From the NCBI GenBank assembly GCA_965219515.1, contig OZ244776.1, positions 1,922,001 through 1,986,000 on the forward strand: a stretch of 64,000 nt of DNA, written 5' to 3'. The notes below the pieces were generated by a model that did no database searches, was not told where the DNA came from, and worked only from the letters and a program-made list of their open reading frames with translations. The translations under genes were made by a program, and so were the position numbers. This document shows, piece after piece, positions 33,772 to 42,632 of this stretch. Origin of the DNA: Ilyomonas sp965219515. Lineage in GTDB: Bacteria; Bacteroidota; Bacteroidia; Chitinophagales; Chitinophagaceae. Each line of letters opens with the position of its first letter. Position 1 is the first letter of the stretch.

Positions 33772-34533
33772 TTATTTTAAGCTCTTAATAATCGTTACAA
33801 ACTCATCGGCTACCAGAGAAGCGCCGCCAACTAAACCGCCATCCACGTCGGCTTCGGCAAAAATCTCTCTGGCATTATTCGCTTTTACGCTGCCGCCATA
33901 TAAAATTGAGATTTCGTCAGCTACGCTTTGTCCGTATTGTTTTGCTATTTCGCCGCGAATAAAAGCGTGCATTTCCTGCGCCTGCTCTTTGCTGGCGGTT
34001 TTGCCGGTGCCAATGGCCCAGATGGGTTCGTAGGCAATTACAATTTTTTTTATCTGCTCTTCAGGTAAATGAAACAGCGATTCCTGCAATTGCATGGTTA
34101 CAAAATCGTTTTGCGTATCGCTTTCTCTCACCTGCAAAGGCTCGCCGCAGCAGAAAATGGGAACGATGTCGTGAGCCAAAGCAATGTCTGTTTTTTCTGC
34201 CAGTAGTTTGTTTGTTTCCTTAAAATATTCTCTTCGTTCGGAATGCCCGATAATGACATATTTTACATTCAGACTTTGCAACATTTCAACCGATACTTCG
34301 CCGGTATAAGCGCCCGATTTTTTATTGCTGCAATTTTGCGCAGCCACAAATACGCCCTTTTTATCCTGCAGCTCTTCCTGCGCCAGATGAAGATAAGGAA
34401 ACGGCACAGCGAAAATGGCAAGCTGATTTTCAGTAAGCTCGTATTGATTGTTGTCTATGGATGCCAATAATTCTTTTCCCTTTTGCCAGGTAAGATTCAT
34501 TTTCCAGTTGGCAGCCGCAATTTGTGTTCTCAT
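33772..34533 (-). CDS. tpiA: Triose-phosphate isomerase
   Basis: A 253-residue TIM that interconverts dihydroxyacetone phosphate and glyceraldehyde 3-phosphate. The catalytic residues are all present: Lys in AANWKMN near residue 12, His in IIGHSERREYF near 96, Glu in AYEPIWAIGTGK near 168, and the phosphate-binding ILYGGSV and GGLVGGASL. The start is set at MRTQIAAANWKMN; the longer frame adds 12 residues with no homologous look. It lies 115 bases downstream of the GlmU-like gene on the same strand. Confidence 0.97.
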   Translation of the reverse strand: MRTQIAAANWKMNLTWQKGKELLASIDNNQYELTENQLAIFAVPFPYLHLAQEELQDKKGVFVAAQNCSNKKSGAYTGEVSVEMLQSLNVKYVIIGHSERREYFKETNKLLAEKTDIALAHDIVPIFCCGEPLQVRESDTQNDFVTMQLQESLFHLPEEQIKKIVIAYEPIWAIGTGKTASKEQAQEMHAFIRGEIAKQYGQSVADEISILYGGSVKANNAREIFAEADVDGGLVGGASLVADEFVTIIKSLK

Positions 34534-34648
34534 ATAATGGTTATTTAATTTCTTTTTGCAAAATCTCAATGTAAAGCCTGCCTATTTTATTTCCCCGACA
34601 AAATACCAACTGGTACAGGCACTTCGGGAATTTTATATTTAAACATAA

Positions 34649-35809
34649 TTATGAATCTATAAAGTTGTCAAAGATATAAGTCAAAACAGATTCTTCTTCA
34701 CCGGATAATGTTTGCTGCTTAAAATTCATCCATTGCCGGATGTGCTTTATGGCTTTATCTATTGTATAGCCTTCGCCGCTTGCGCCCCATGCAAAATTTC
34801 TCAGTTGCGTTGGCAGCAACCCTTCGCCGAATACATTGCAACTAACGCCATAAACACTTCCGGTATTGATGGATGAATTAATGGCAACCTTTGTATAATC
34901 ACCGGTAATAACGCCGCATTTATTTCCTGCATTGATGAATGCTTTTTCATATTCATTCCAAAGCATAACATCGCCTGCCGTATTTTTTACATTGCTGTTT
35001 GTGGCTCCCGCCCCTAAATTACACCACGCGCCAATCAATGAATCGCCGAGATAGCCATCGTGTGCCTTGTTGCTGCAAGCTTGCAGAATTGAATTTTTAA
35101 TTTCTCCGCCAACGGTACAATACGCGCCGACAGAAGTTGCGCCATATAATTTACATCCCATTTTTACTATGGCATTTTCGCCGATTGATAGCGGGCCTCT
35201 AAGCAAGCTGCCTTCCATTACAACCGCATTTTTACCAATATAAACAGGGCCACTTTCAGCATTGATGATGCTACACGAAACGCTTGCTTCTTCCGCTACG
35301 AAAATGTTCTCTTTGTTTATACATTGATTTGACCCGGATAAAGGCATTGCTGTTTTATTCTTTGTTTGCAAAGCAAAATCTGATCGGATAAACGAATCGT
35401 TTTTTTTCAGTAACTGGTGTGGATAAAATAACCATTCGGCATCAGTTACGGTAGTAAAATTCATGGCTGCATGTTTCAGAACATCAGCTACATTTTTTCC
35501 GTTTCCTTTACACGCAATAATGCCGTTTTCATCTTCAAACACATCACCCTGCTTCATGGCTTTAATTTTTTCAATCATATCGGGGAAATTCAATACCGAG
35601 GCGCTAATCCAGGTATGAATACCTGCGGGCAAAATGGGATACAATACTTGCAGATAGTCAGCCGTTTCTACATAAATTTCTTCACCGGTAAGCAATTGCC
35701 AGCGCTGTTTAATGGTAAACAAACCAAAAAACAAATCAGCTACCGCTTTGGTATAAGTAAGCGGAAACAACCGTTCTCTTTTATTTGTATCGAATAAAAC
35801 AATGGCCAT
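34649..35809 (-). CDS. GlmU-family sugar nucleotidyltransferase-like protein
   Basis: A 386-residue protein of the Bacteroidota GlmU-like type. The N-terminus (residues 1-130) has the degenerate nucleotidyltransferase feature RERLFPLTYTKAVADL; the C-terminal part (about 170-340) is a left-handed beta helix of hexapeptide repeats, with SVGAYCTVGGEIKNS and GAWCNLGAGATNSN. It may make UDP-GlcNAc or another activated sugar; the pyrophosphorylase loop GxGxxxR is not the classical one, so the activity is uncertain. It sits upstream of tpiA. Confidence 0.85.
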   Translation of the reverse strand: MAIVLFDTNKRERLFPLTYTKAVADLFFGLFTIKQRWQLLTGEEIYVETADYLQVLYPILPAGIHTWISASVLNFPDMIEKIKAMKQGDVFEDENGIIACKGNGKNVADVLKHAAMNFTTVTDAEWLFYPHQLLKKNDSFIRSDFALQTKNKTAMPLSGSNQCINKENIFVAEEASVSCSIINAESGPVYIGKNAVVMEGSLLRGPLSIGENAIVKMGCKLYGATSVGAYCTVGGEIKNSILQACSNKAHDGYLGDSLIGAWCNLGAGATNSNVKNTAGDVMLWNEYEKAFINAGNKCGVITGDYTKVAINSSINTGSVYGVSCNVFGEGLLPTQLRNFAWGASGEGYTIDKAIKHIRQWMNFKQQTLSGEEESVLTYIFDNFIDS

Positions 35810-35922
35810 AAATGCTTAAAAATGAATTAAAAAATCAAAGAAAAACAAATGAATTGAATACACGAATGGTAAAGTTATTGTCGTTATCAGTTTAGATAAA
35901 GTGAAGTAATTCTCAATCCGCT

Positions 35923-35930
35923 TATTTTTG
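35923..35930 (+). promoter_or_regulatory. Promoter -7 element TATTTTTG
   Basis: An exact TAnnTTTG match 13 bases before the ATG at 35943, giving a very short leader. It overlaps the upstream alternative start of the serine hydrolase gene, supporting the later ATG. Confidence 0.55.
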
Positions 35931-35942
35931 TTTTTCTCACGT

Positions 35943-37100
35943 ATGAAATCTGTATTTTTTCTCTTCTTTTTTTGTTATTCAGTATTGTTGATAACCGGCT
36001 GCATATCGAAGGCCGGACAAAACAGTAATGATTTAAACAACTCATCGCTGTCAGGCGATTTTGATTTTCGCCAGTTGACACCAGCCGAGGTAGCAAGGTA
36101 TGGCAACGAAGCAAAATTTTATTACGAAACACATTTGAAACCAACCGGTTTCAACGGCAGTATTCTGGTTGCCAAAAACGGGCAGATTGTGTTTGAAGAT
36201 TATACTGGTTTTTCCAATTTTCAAACCAGAGATTCTATCGCGCCAAGTACTACATTTCATCTGGCTTCCGTTTCCAAAACGTTTACAGGAACCGAAGTGA
36301 TGCGCTTGCGGGAACAGCATCGCTTAACGCTTGACGACTCTTTGCAACAATACTTTCCGCAGTTTCCGTATCATGGCATTACCATCAGAATGTTGCTGTC
36401 TCACCGGAGCGGACTGCCAAGCTATCTGAATTTTATGGATAAGGGCTGGAATAAAAAACAAAAAGCCACCAATGAAGATGTATTGAATTTCATTATCAAT
36501 CACAAGCCGCCGGTTGATGCGCCGCCCGGCAAGGCGTTTCATTATTGCAATACCAACTTTATGCTGCTGGCCTTGATAGTTGAAAAAATAACACGGCAAC
36601 CGTTTCCGCAATTTATGAGAGACAGCGTTTTTACGCCGCTTGGCATGAACAGCACATACATTTTTTCAATTATTGATACGCTGAATTACATACCTACGAT
36701 GGTGGGCAACCGGCCTTTTGCCATGGATTTTTTAGATTGCACTTATGGCGATAAAAATGTGTATAGCACCGTGCGCGATTTGCTGCAGTGGGACAAAGCT
36801 TTATATCAGCACACCTTTGTTTCAAAAGCCACGCTGGACACGGCTTTTACGCCGCAAAGCCATGAGCGGGCTTCGATGCACAACTATGGTTTGGGCTGGC
36901 GCTTGTTTATTAACGGCTTAGATTCGTTTGTATATCACAACGGCAAATGGCATGGCAGCAATACGGTGTTTACCAGGCTGGTTCAGGATACGGCAACCAT
37001 TATTGTTCTGGGTAATAAATTCAATAAGAAAATTTACGAATCAAAAGACATGTCGGTCATTTTTACCGGCATCAGAGATACGGCGGATTTAAAAGAATAA
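35943..37100 (+). CDS. Serine hydrolase lipoprotein, beta-lactamase/class C family
   Basis: A 385-residue member of the beta-lactamase-related (AmpC/esterase/DD-peptidase) family. A lipoprotein signal ends at Cys in VLLITGCISK, about residue 18. The catalytic Ser-x-x-Lys is in LASVSKTFTG near 103, the Tyr-x-Asn in HYCNTNFMLL near 197, and the third motif is the His-x-Gly variant in KWHGSNTVF near the C-terminus. These proteins are usually esterases or peptidases of the envelope rather than true lactamases. Its stop lies 7 bases from the convergent TsaC-like gene. Confidence 0.9.
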   Translation: MKSVFFLFFFCYSVLLITGCISKAGQNSNDLNNSSLSGDFDFRQLTPAEVARYGNEAKFYYETHLKPTGFNGSILVAKNGQIVFEDYTGFSNFQTRDSIAPSTTFHLASVSKTFTGTEVMRLREQHRLTLDDSLQQYFPQFPYHGITIRMLLSHRSGLPSYLNFMDKGWNKKQKATNEDVLNFIINHKPPVDAPPGKAFHYCNTNFMLLALIVEKITRQPFPQFMRDSVFTPLGMNSTYIFSIIDTLNYIPTMVGNRPFAMDFLDCTYGDKNVYSTVRDLLQWDKALYQHTFVSKATLDTAFTPQSHERASMHNYGLGWRLFINGLDSFVYHNGKWHGSNTVFTRLVQDTATIIVLGNKFNKKIYESKDMSVIFTGIRDTADLKE

Positions 37101-37107
37101 GCCTTTT

Positions 37108-37683
37108 TTATTTTCTTATTACAATCGCTTCTCCATTCTCCCATTTGATGATAGATGACGGCGAAGATTCAGTTTTGTCATCGCGCCGGTATTGCACGGC
37201 ATAATCAACTCCGCTAATAATTTCTTTGTTTATCTGATCAAAAAAAAGCGGCGAAGCTTCGCCTGAATAGTTTGCCGACGTGCTTACGATCGGTGTCCGG
37301 AATCGTTTTATCAAATGCCTGCAAAATGGTTCTTTACAAATGCGGATGGCAACAGAACCATCGTCTGCCAATACATTGTTTGCCAGCCCTATCGCATTCT
37401 GATAAATCACGGTAACGGGTTTTTTTATCGTATCAAGATAAGTAAAGACAGCCAAATCGGGCGCAGCCACATATTTCAAAACATCAGTTTCTTCTGCTAC
37501 CAATACAACAAAGCTTTTGCTTTTCGGGCGCTGCTTTAAAGAAATGATTTTTTCGGCGGCGTCTTCATCGGTGGCATCGCAGCCAATGCCCCAGATTGTG
37601 TCTGTCGGGTATAAAATGGTACCGCCGCTTTGCAGCGCCCGCAAACAATTTTCTATATCATTTTCAAAAACAGGTTTCATCAT
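37108..37683 (-). CDS. L-threonylcarbamoyladenylate synthase (TsaC/Sua5/YrdC family)
   Basis: A 191-residue YrdC-domain protein without the Sua5 C-terminal domain. The family segments are ILYPTDTIWGIGCDA near residue 19, KQRPKSKSFVVLV near 50, and VSTSANYSGEAS near 132, forming the basic cavity that binds tRNA-precursor adenylate. It makes threonylcarbamoyl-AMP for the t6A modification at position 37 of ANN-decoding tRNAs. It overlaps the 3' end of the upstream glycosyltransferase gene by 20 bases, implying translational coupling. Confidence 0.94.
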   Translation of the reverse strand: MMKPVFENDIENCLRALQSGGTILYPTDTIWGIGCDATDEDAAEKIISLKQRPKSKSFVVLVAEETDVLKYVAAPDLAVFTYLDTIKKPVTVIYQNAIGLANNVLADDGSVAIRICKEPFCRHLIKRFRTPIVSTSANYSGEASPLFFDQINKEIISGVDYAVQYRRDDKTESSPSSIIKWENGEAIVIRK

Positions 37684-38680
37684 TTTTTTTTAATAACACA
37701 TCAACAGCAACTGCTACTTTGTTCAAATCAAGCTGCCTCATACACACCGGCAGCGAAGCCAGTTTACAGGTGTTTTTTACACAAGGCTCGCAGGGCAAGG
37801 TTCCATTTCTTACAACAATGGCTTTATTGTTTTTGTAAGGTCCTGTATTGCTTTCATCGCCTGCGCCAAACAATACCACCAACGGCACTTTGGATGCGCC
37901 CGCCAGATGCGCCGGCCCGCTATCGCTGCTTACCATAAGCGTTGCATTTTGAATAAGTGTAATCAGTTGTTGCAGGTTGGTTTCTCCCGCCAAAATTTCG
38001 ATGCCGTCTTTTATAGGCAGTCGTTTAACAACATCGTTCACATAACTTCTTTCTTTCTGGCTTCCAATCAGTTTTACGGGTAATTGGTATTGTTGTAAAA
38101 GAGAAATTAAAGCAACCGCTTTTTCTACCGGCAATCGCCGGGAAACCGCTTCCGAATTAATGTTTACAACAAGGTAAGCGTTCCATTTTTTTGTTGATGC
38201 GGGCAATTGTACAAATAATTTATATTGTGCTGATGCGGGATTAAAAAAGCGCAGCAAATATGCATATTCTTCCACCCGATGCAAGCTTTTCCTTTTTCGG
38301 TAAGCATTCGTAAGTAAGAAATTTCTTCCTTCTTTGCCATAGCCGACTCTTTGTTTTGCGCCGGTGGCAAAAGCCATTACCGCTGCCGAAAAAGAATCGG
38401 GCAACACAAAAAACAAATCGAATTTTTCTTTTGCTTTCAACTGCCTGCCGAACCGCCAGGCGCCAGCCAAACCTTTGTGTTCCGCTTTGGAAAAAACAAT
38501 AATATCATTTACATGCGGGAAATCTGAAACAAGTTGCTCCAGTCCTTTTTTTACAATAACGGTAACAGAAGCGTTAGGATACGTTTGCGTTAGCAAATGC
38601 AAAAAACCAAGACTCATCACCACATCGCCGAGCCAGTTTGGCAACCTGACGCAGATTTGGATTGATAAATTTTTTTGCAT
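37664..38680 (-). CDS. Glycosyltransferase family 9 protein (heptosyltransferase-like)
   Basis: A 338-residue family 9 glycosyltransferase, similar to ADP-heptose:LPS heptosyltransferases. The start VRLPNWLGDVVMSLGFLHLL is the family's N-terminal loop, and the nucleotide-sugar site is VSSDSGPAHLAGASKVPLV near residue 250, followed by LFGAGDESNTGPY. It probably adds a heptose or related sugar to lipid A core or another surface glycan. It overlaps the TsaC-like gene by 20 bases. Confidence 0.93.
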   Translation of the reverse strand: MQKNLSIQICVRLPNWLGDVVMSLGFLHLLTQTYPNASVTVIVKKGLEQLVSDFPHVNDIIVFSKAEHKGLAGAWRFGRQLKAKEKFDLFFVLPDSFSAAVMAFATGAKQRVGYGKEGRNFLLTNAYRKRKSLHRVEEYAYLLRFFNPASAQYKLFVQLPASTKKWNAYLVVNINSEAVSRRLPVEKAVALISLLQQYQLPVKLIGSQKERSYVNDVVKRLPIKDGIEILAGETNLQQLITLIQNATLMVSSDSGPAHLAGASKVPLVVLFGAGDESNTGPYKNNKAIVVRNGTLPCEPCVKNTCKLASLPVCMRQLDLNKVAVAVDVLLKKNDETCF

Positions 38681-38693
38681 CTTTTATAAAAAG

Positions 38694-38720
38694 AAAAAGG
38701 TCTTACAGATAAGACCTTTT
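38694..38720 (-). terminator. Terminator between DUF1573 and glycosyltransferase genes
   Basis: An 11-pair perfect stem (AAAAGGTCTTA/TAAGACCTTTT) with a 4-base loop. On the minus strand it is followed by a T-rich run, ending the DUF1573 pair. It lies just upstream of the glycosyltransferase start, so that gene must have its promoter within or very near this hairpin or be read through. Confidence 0.85.
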
Positions 38721-38743
38721 GTTATCAAATTATATTGAACAAT

Positions 38744-39121
38744 TTATTTTGTTTTCTTCTCCACGTCGCCTTCAATAGTAAGAAAAACCGGCTGTTGAAT
38801 TCTGGCAAATTTTACCGTTACTTTTTTCTCGAAATGACCTTCTGCTTCGGCATTGTAGGTAACCTTTATAGAAGCGGTTTTATCTTTCATCACCGGTGTT
38901 TTGGGATAATCAGGCGTTGTGCATCCGCATTCTGCCGTTGCCACTTCTATAATTACCGGTTTGTTAGATGTATTGGTAAATGTAAATTCGGTTGTAACCG
39001 GCGCACCTTGCTTTATTTTCCCGAATGAATGCGAAGTTTCTACAAACTTTACGGGCGATTCCTGTGCGAAAGAGACGCTTGCAAAAGCGATTAACAGAAA
39101 AGACAAAAAATATTTTATCAT
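38744..39121 (-). CDS. DUF1573 domain-containing exported protein
   Basis: A 125-residue protein with a signal peptide (MIKYFLSFLLIAFASVSFAQ) and one DUF1573 domain, an Ig-like fold. The conserved segment is FTNTSNKPVIIEVATAECGC, read in the sequence with CGCTTPDYP following. Family members are common in Bacteroidota and their role is unknown; they are probably periplasmic. It is paired with a second DUF1573 gene 11 bases upstream and ends at a strong terminator. Confidence 0.9.
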   Translation of the reverse strand: MIKYFLSFLLIAFASVSFAQESPVKFVETSHSFGKIKQGAPVTTEFTFTNTSNKPVIIEVATAECGCTTPDYPKTPVMKDKTASIKVTYNAEAEGHFEKKVTVKFARIQQPVFLTIEGDVEKKTK

Positions 39122-39132
39122 ATAAAAATAGA

Positions 39133-39606
39133 TTAATTGGACGAAGGCTTCATGCCCTGAACGGCGCTGTTGGCAGGAGCCGCATTATCGGGCGCTTCAA
39201 ATGTTTCGCCATGAAATTTAATCTGCTTGCTGAGACCATTATCTAAAAAGATGGTTACGTTTTTTGCAAAATTGCCTTTTGTGCTGCCGTTAAAACCAAC
39301 TTTTATTTTAAATGTTTCGCCGGGTGCGTAAGGTCCGGGTTTCCACTGTGGTGTAGTGCACCCGCAACCGGCCTGTACGTTTTGCAATTTGATGGAATCT
39401 GAGCTGATATTTTTTACCGATACTTCGTACTCAATGGGTTTTCCGTAAGGTATTTTACCCATATCGTGATCAGCATCGCTTATCTGCAACACCTTGGCAA
39501 CGTCCTGTGAAGCGGGTTGCGAACTTGCAGCAGTTGACGTTGATGTTTGTGCGTGAGCCGCAGAGATAATTAAAAATGCGCTGAACGCTATCATCATTCT
39601 TTTCAT
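39133..39606 (-). CDS. DUF1573 domain-containing exported protein
   Basis: A 157-residue paralogue of the next gene. A signal peptide (MKRMMIAFSAFLIISAAHAQ) is followed by a Ser/Thr/Ala-rich linker to about residue 40 and then one DUF1573 domain with VKNISSDSIKLQNVQAGCGC and the TTPQW motif. An 11-residue upstream extension in frame was rejected because the signal peptide begins cleanly at the chosen Met. The C-terminus has an Ala/Pro/Asn-rich tail. Co-transcribed with its neighbour. Confidence 0.9.
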   Translation of the reverse strand: MKRMMIAFSAFLIISAAHAQTSTSTAASSQPASQDVAKVLQISDADHDMGKIPYGKPIEYEVSVKNISSDSIKLQNVQAGCGCTTPQWKPGPYAPGETFKIKVGFNGSTKGNFAKNVTIFLDNGLSKQIKFHGETFEAPDNAAPANSAVQGMKPSSN

Positions 39607-39750
39607 ACTCGTTTTATTTCGTTGTGCAATATTATTCAATAAAATGTTGTAACGGCGCGGTTTTGTGTTGGTTTTTGCTTTACTAACAATATTTTAAGCC
39701 ACTAAGCTGCCCATAGATTCTGTATGTTTAACGCAGCGAAAAAATTTGTT

Positions 39751-40185
39751 TCATAACCAGTGCGGAAGTTCTGTTATTTCTTTGGCAATACCGTTTTCCA
39801 AAAGCCAGGCTTTGCTGTGGTTGCCATTGGTAATAACAACATAAGTGCAGCAACTATGCATATTATATTGCATCACCTGCATCATGGTGGTCTCGGTTAG
39901 CAATACGTCGGGTTGCTTGCATTCAATTATCATCCAGGGTTGCGCATGTTTATAAACAACAACGTCGTAGCGTTTTTTTCTTTCGCCCAGCCAGATTTCT
40001 TTTTCAACCGATAACAAGGCGGCAGGATATTGTTTTATCAGCAATAAATATTGAATAAAATTTTGCCGCACCCATTCTTCCGGTGTAAGCCGCACCCATT
40101 TTTTGCGGATGGCGTCCCAAATCTGTTCTTTTCCTTCTTCTTTTCGTATACTAAGTTCTGATGAAGGAAAATCAATTGCTAACAT
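39751..40185 (-). CDS. Orphan HsdR N-terminal-domain (PD-(D/E)XK) protein
   Basis: A 144-residue protein that matches only the N-terminal nuclease-like domain of type I restriction R subunits. The PD-(D/E)XK elements are Asp in KRYDVVVY near residue 78 and Glu-Cys-Lys in MIIECKQPD near 89-95. There is no helicase part and no HsdM or HsdS nearby. Single-domain relatives are widespread in Bacteroidota and have no proven role, so restriction should not be assumed. A promoter element sits four bases from the start codon, predicting a leaderless message. Confidence 0.85.
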   Translation of the reverse strand: MLAIDFPSSELSIRKEEGKEQIWDAIRKKWVRLTPEEWVRQNFIQYLLLIKQYPAALLSVEKEIWLGERKKRYDVVVYKHAQPWMIIECKQPDVLLTETTMMQVMQYNMHSCCTYVVITNGNHSKAWLLENGIAKEITELPHWL

Positions 40186-40189
40186 CCTG

Positions 40190-40197
40190 CAAAACTA
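40190..40197 (-). promoter_or_regulatory. Promoter -7 element TAGTTTTG, predicting a leaderless message
   Basis: An exact TAnnTTTG match on the minus strand, only four bases from the ATG at 40185. It stands back to back with the amn promoter element, 16 bases away. No TTG is seen at the expected -33 site. Confidence 0.5.
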
Positions 40198-40213
40198 CCG
40201 GCAGACGCTTACT

Positions 40214-40221
40214 TATATTTG
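40214..40221 (+). promoter_or_regulatory. Promoter -7 element TATATTTG of the AMP nucleosidase gene
   Basis: An exact TAnnTTTG match 15 bases before the ATG at 40237. Its -33 region overlaps the opposing promoter of the HsdR-N gene, so the two may compete. Confidence 0.6.
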
Positions 40222-40236
40222 TAAAATTTTGCTTTT

Positions 40237-41010
40237 ATGAAATCACGACAGGATATTGTAAACAACTGGCTGCCACGCTATACCGGCGAAAAGCTGGATA
40301 ATTTCGGCGATTATATTTTACTTACCAATTTCAGTAATTATGTGCATTTGTTTGCCGAATGGAACAATGCAAAAGTGGTAGGGTTAGATCGCCCTTATCA
40401 ATGCGCTACCGCAGGCGGCATTAGCATCATTAATTTTGGCATGGGCAGTGCCGGCGCCGCTACCATCATGGATTTGCTGTCGGCCATTGATCCGAAAGCC
40501 GTTTTGTTTCTGGGTAAATGCGGCGGTTTAAAAAAGCGTAATAAGTTAGGCGATCTGATACTTCCTATCGCCGCCATACGGGGCGAAGGAACGTCGAATG
40601 ATTATTTTCCGCCCGAAGTACCCGCCCTGCCTGCCTTTGCTTTACAGCGTGCTGTTTCTACTACCATACGTGAAAATAAAGTTGATTACTGGACGGGCAC
40701 CGTTTATACCACCAACCGCCGCATCTGGGAGCATGATGATACATTTAAAACTTATTTGCGCAACATTCGGGCGTATGCCATAGACATGGAAACGGCAACT
40801 ATTTTTACCGTGGGTTTTTTTAATAAAATTCCCACCGGCGCGTTGCTTCTTATCAGCGACCAGCCAATGATTCCGGAAGGCGTGAAAACGGCGGAAAGCG
40901 ATAAATTAATTACCAAAAAATATGTGGAGCGTCATTTAAAAATCGGGATTGACTCGCTACGGCAACTGATAAAAAAAACAACCACCGTGAGGCATTTGAA
41001 GTTTGAATGA
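40237..41010 (+). CDS. amn: AMP nucleosidase
   Basis: A 257-residue protein matching the short AMP nucleosidase form found in Bacteroidota, which splits AMP into adenine and ribose 5-phosphate. Family segments are IINFGMGSAGAATIMDLL near residue 66 (phosphate and ribose site), FLGKCGGLKKR near 91 and AIDMETATIFTVGFF near 186 with the Met-Glu that binds ribose, then LISDQPM. It lacks the large regulatory N-terminal domain of the E. coli enzyme. It shares a promoter region with the divergent HsdR-N gene. Confidence 0.93.
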   Translation: MKSRQDIVNNWLPRYTGEKLDNFGDYILLTNFSNYVHLFAEWNNAKVVGLDRPYQCATAGGISIINFGMGSAGAATIMDLLSAIDPKAVLFLGKCGGLKKRNKLGDLILPIAAIRGEGTSNDYFPPEVPALPAFALQRAVSTTIRENKVDYWTGTVYTTNRRIWEHDDTFKTYLRNIRAYAIDMETATIFTVGFFNKIPTGALLLISDQPMIPEGVKTAESDKLITKKYVERHLKIGIDSLRQLIKKTTTVRHLKFE

Positions 41011-41159
41011 GTTGCTGAATTGTATTACGCGGTAAGTATTATGATTGAAAACAGCAGCAATTATGTTGAATAAAAGATATTGTTTGACGGAATGATTAAT
41101 TTTTTAAAAGGTATTTAATAATCATCATCTCACTTTGAATATTTTTTACCTTTTACATG

Positions 41160-42059
41160 CTACCTAATACTTTCTATTTCTTTTTCCAGCATTTGCCGGC
41201 TGGTAAGGCGACTGCCATCATGGCTCCATCCCGGCGCTTTTACAATGTATCTGAGTTTGTTGCGCCAGCCGATGTCAGTTCTTTTTACATCTTTCCCAAT
41301 GCCTTTCCATTCATGAAATATAATGTTTACTGCATTTGGTTTGTCTAAATTAGAAACCAGTCCGTATCTGATGGGCTCATATTCTTCTTTGCTCAGTTCT
41401 TTCTGAAATGTGCCAAACAGCTTATCCCAGACAATTAAAAACATACCCAGATTTTTATCAAGATATTTTATGTTGCTGGCATGATGCACGCGATGGTGCG
41501 AAGGCGTAACAAAAACATATTCCAGCCAGCCCAGTTTGCCAATGACATCGGTATGCACAAGCGTTCCCCAGATTTGTGTAGCCGAATACATGAAAACAAT
41601 GTCAAGCGGATGAAAACCGAGAAAGGCAAGCGGAATAAAATAGACAAACCGATACAGCGGCTCAAATACCGATGAACGAAAACCAACCGTAAAGTTAAGC
41701 TGCCCGCTGCTGTGATGGGTAACATGCACCGCCCAGAATAAACGCACTTCATGATCGAAACGATGCAGCCAGTAATACAGAAAATCTTCAACAAGTAATA
41801 ACGCAATCCAGTAAAGCCAGACATTTGAAATATGCACGAACGAAAAGCGATAGCAAAAAGCAAAAATGGCAAGATAGATAATGCGAAACGCTACATCAAT
41901 ACAGGTATTCAGCAGCATCAGGTAGACATTTGTTGCGGTTCCTTTTACGGTATAAACCTCGCGCTTTTGCAAATGGGTAAGCAACAGCTCGATACCGATA
42001 ACAATAAAATACAACGGCGTGGAAAGAAGCAGCAGCCATTTCTCTCTCAGCGATTCCAT
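41160..42059 (-). CDS. Sterol desaturase / fatty acid hydroxylase family membrane protein
   Basis: A 299-residue integral membrane di-iron oxygenase of the fatty acid hydroxylase superfamily. Four or more hydrophobic segments are seen. The eight-histidine motif is present: YWLHRFDHEVRLF near residue 96, AVHVTHHSSG near 110 and TPSHHRVHHASN near 185. Relatives hydroxylate lipids, carotenoids or sterols; the substrate here is not known. It is convergent with the AMP nucleosidase gene, and the 149-base gap between them has no clear terminator. Confidence 0.92.
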   Translation of the reverse strand: MESLREKWLLLLSTPLYFIVIGIELLLTHLQKREVYTVKGTATNVYLMLLNTCIDVAFRIIYLAIFAFCYRFSFVHISNVWLYWIALLLVEDFLYYWLHRFDHEVRLFWAVHVTHHSSGQLNFTVGFRSSVFEPLYRFVYFIPLAFLGFHPLDIVFMYSATQIWGTLVHTDVIGKLGWLEYVFVTPSHHRVHHASNIKYLDKNLGMFLIVWDKLFGTFQKELSKEEYEPIRYGLVSNLDKPNAVNIIFHEWKGIGKDVKRTDIGWRNKLRYIVKAPGWSHDGSRLTSRQMLEKEIESIR

Positions 42060-42158
42060 AATTGGTTCATTTGGATTTACAAAATAAAAGGGAATATAAA
42101 TATTTTTATGAACCTGTAAAATAAACGCAATTGCTTTTTCATTGACCTTTACTTTATT

Positions 42159-42632
42159 ATGACAGATTTTTTAAACAGCAACTGGCAAAAAAAATCGGGC
42201 GATCATCAAAAACAGTACAAGCATTTCCTGCAACGCGCAGATAAAAACAAAGTGTTGAAACAATTGCCGCAACTTCACGAAGAAGCGTTTGCAAATATCA
42301 ATTGTTTGCATTGCGCTGCGTGCTGCAAAAATTATTCGCCCCGATTCAAAACACCTGACATTAAGCGCATCAGCCGGCATCTGAAAATGAAAGAAGGCGA
42401 TTTTATAGAAACATATTTAAAGCTTGATGACGACGGCGATTATGTAGTAAAATCTACGCCGTGCCCGTTTTTGGGAACGGATAATTTTTGCTCGGTTTAT
42501 GATGTTCGTCCTTCCGACTGCGAACGTTTTCCTTATACAAGCGAAGATGTTTTCATAAAACGGCAGCACATTACCCAAAAAAATTCAACCTTCTGCCCAA
42601 TTGTTGTTTTCGTTTTGGAAAAGTTGGTGTAA
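42159..42632 (+). CDS. YkgJ family cysteine cluster protein
   Basis: A 157-residue protein with the YkgJ-type Cys pattern: CLHCAACCKNYSPRF near residue 49, PCPFLGTDNFCSVYDVRPSDC near 102-122 (given in parts: CPFLGTDNFC and RPSDCERFP), and a late CPIV. The cluster probably binds zinc or an Fe-S centre. The function is not established. The stop is followed at once by one arm of a 25-base inverted repeat, and the 23S rRNA methyltransferase gene starts 57 bases later. Confidence 0.9.
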   Translation: MTDFLNSNWQKKSGDHQKQYKHFLQRADKNKVLKQLPQLHEEAFANINCLHCAACCKNYSPRFKTPDIKRISRHLKMKEGDFIETYLKLDDDGDYVVKSTPCPFLGTDNFCSVYDVRPSDCERFPYTSEDVFIKRQHITQKNSTFCPIVVFVLEKLV

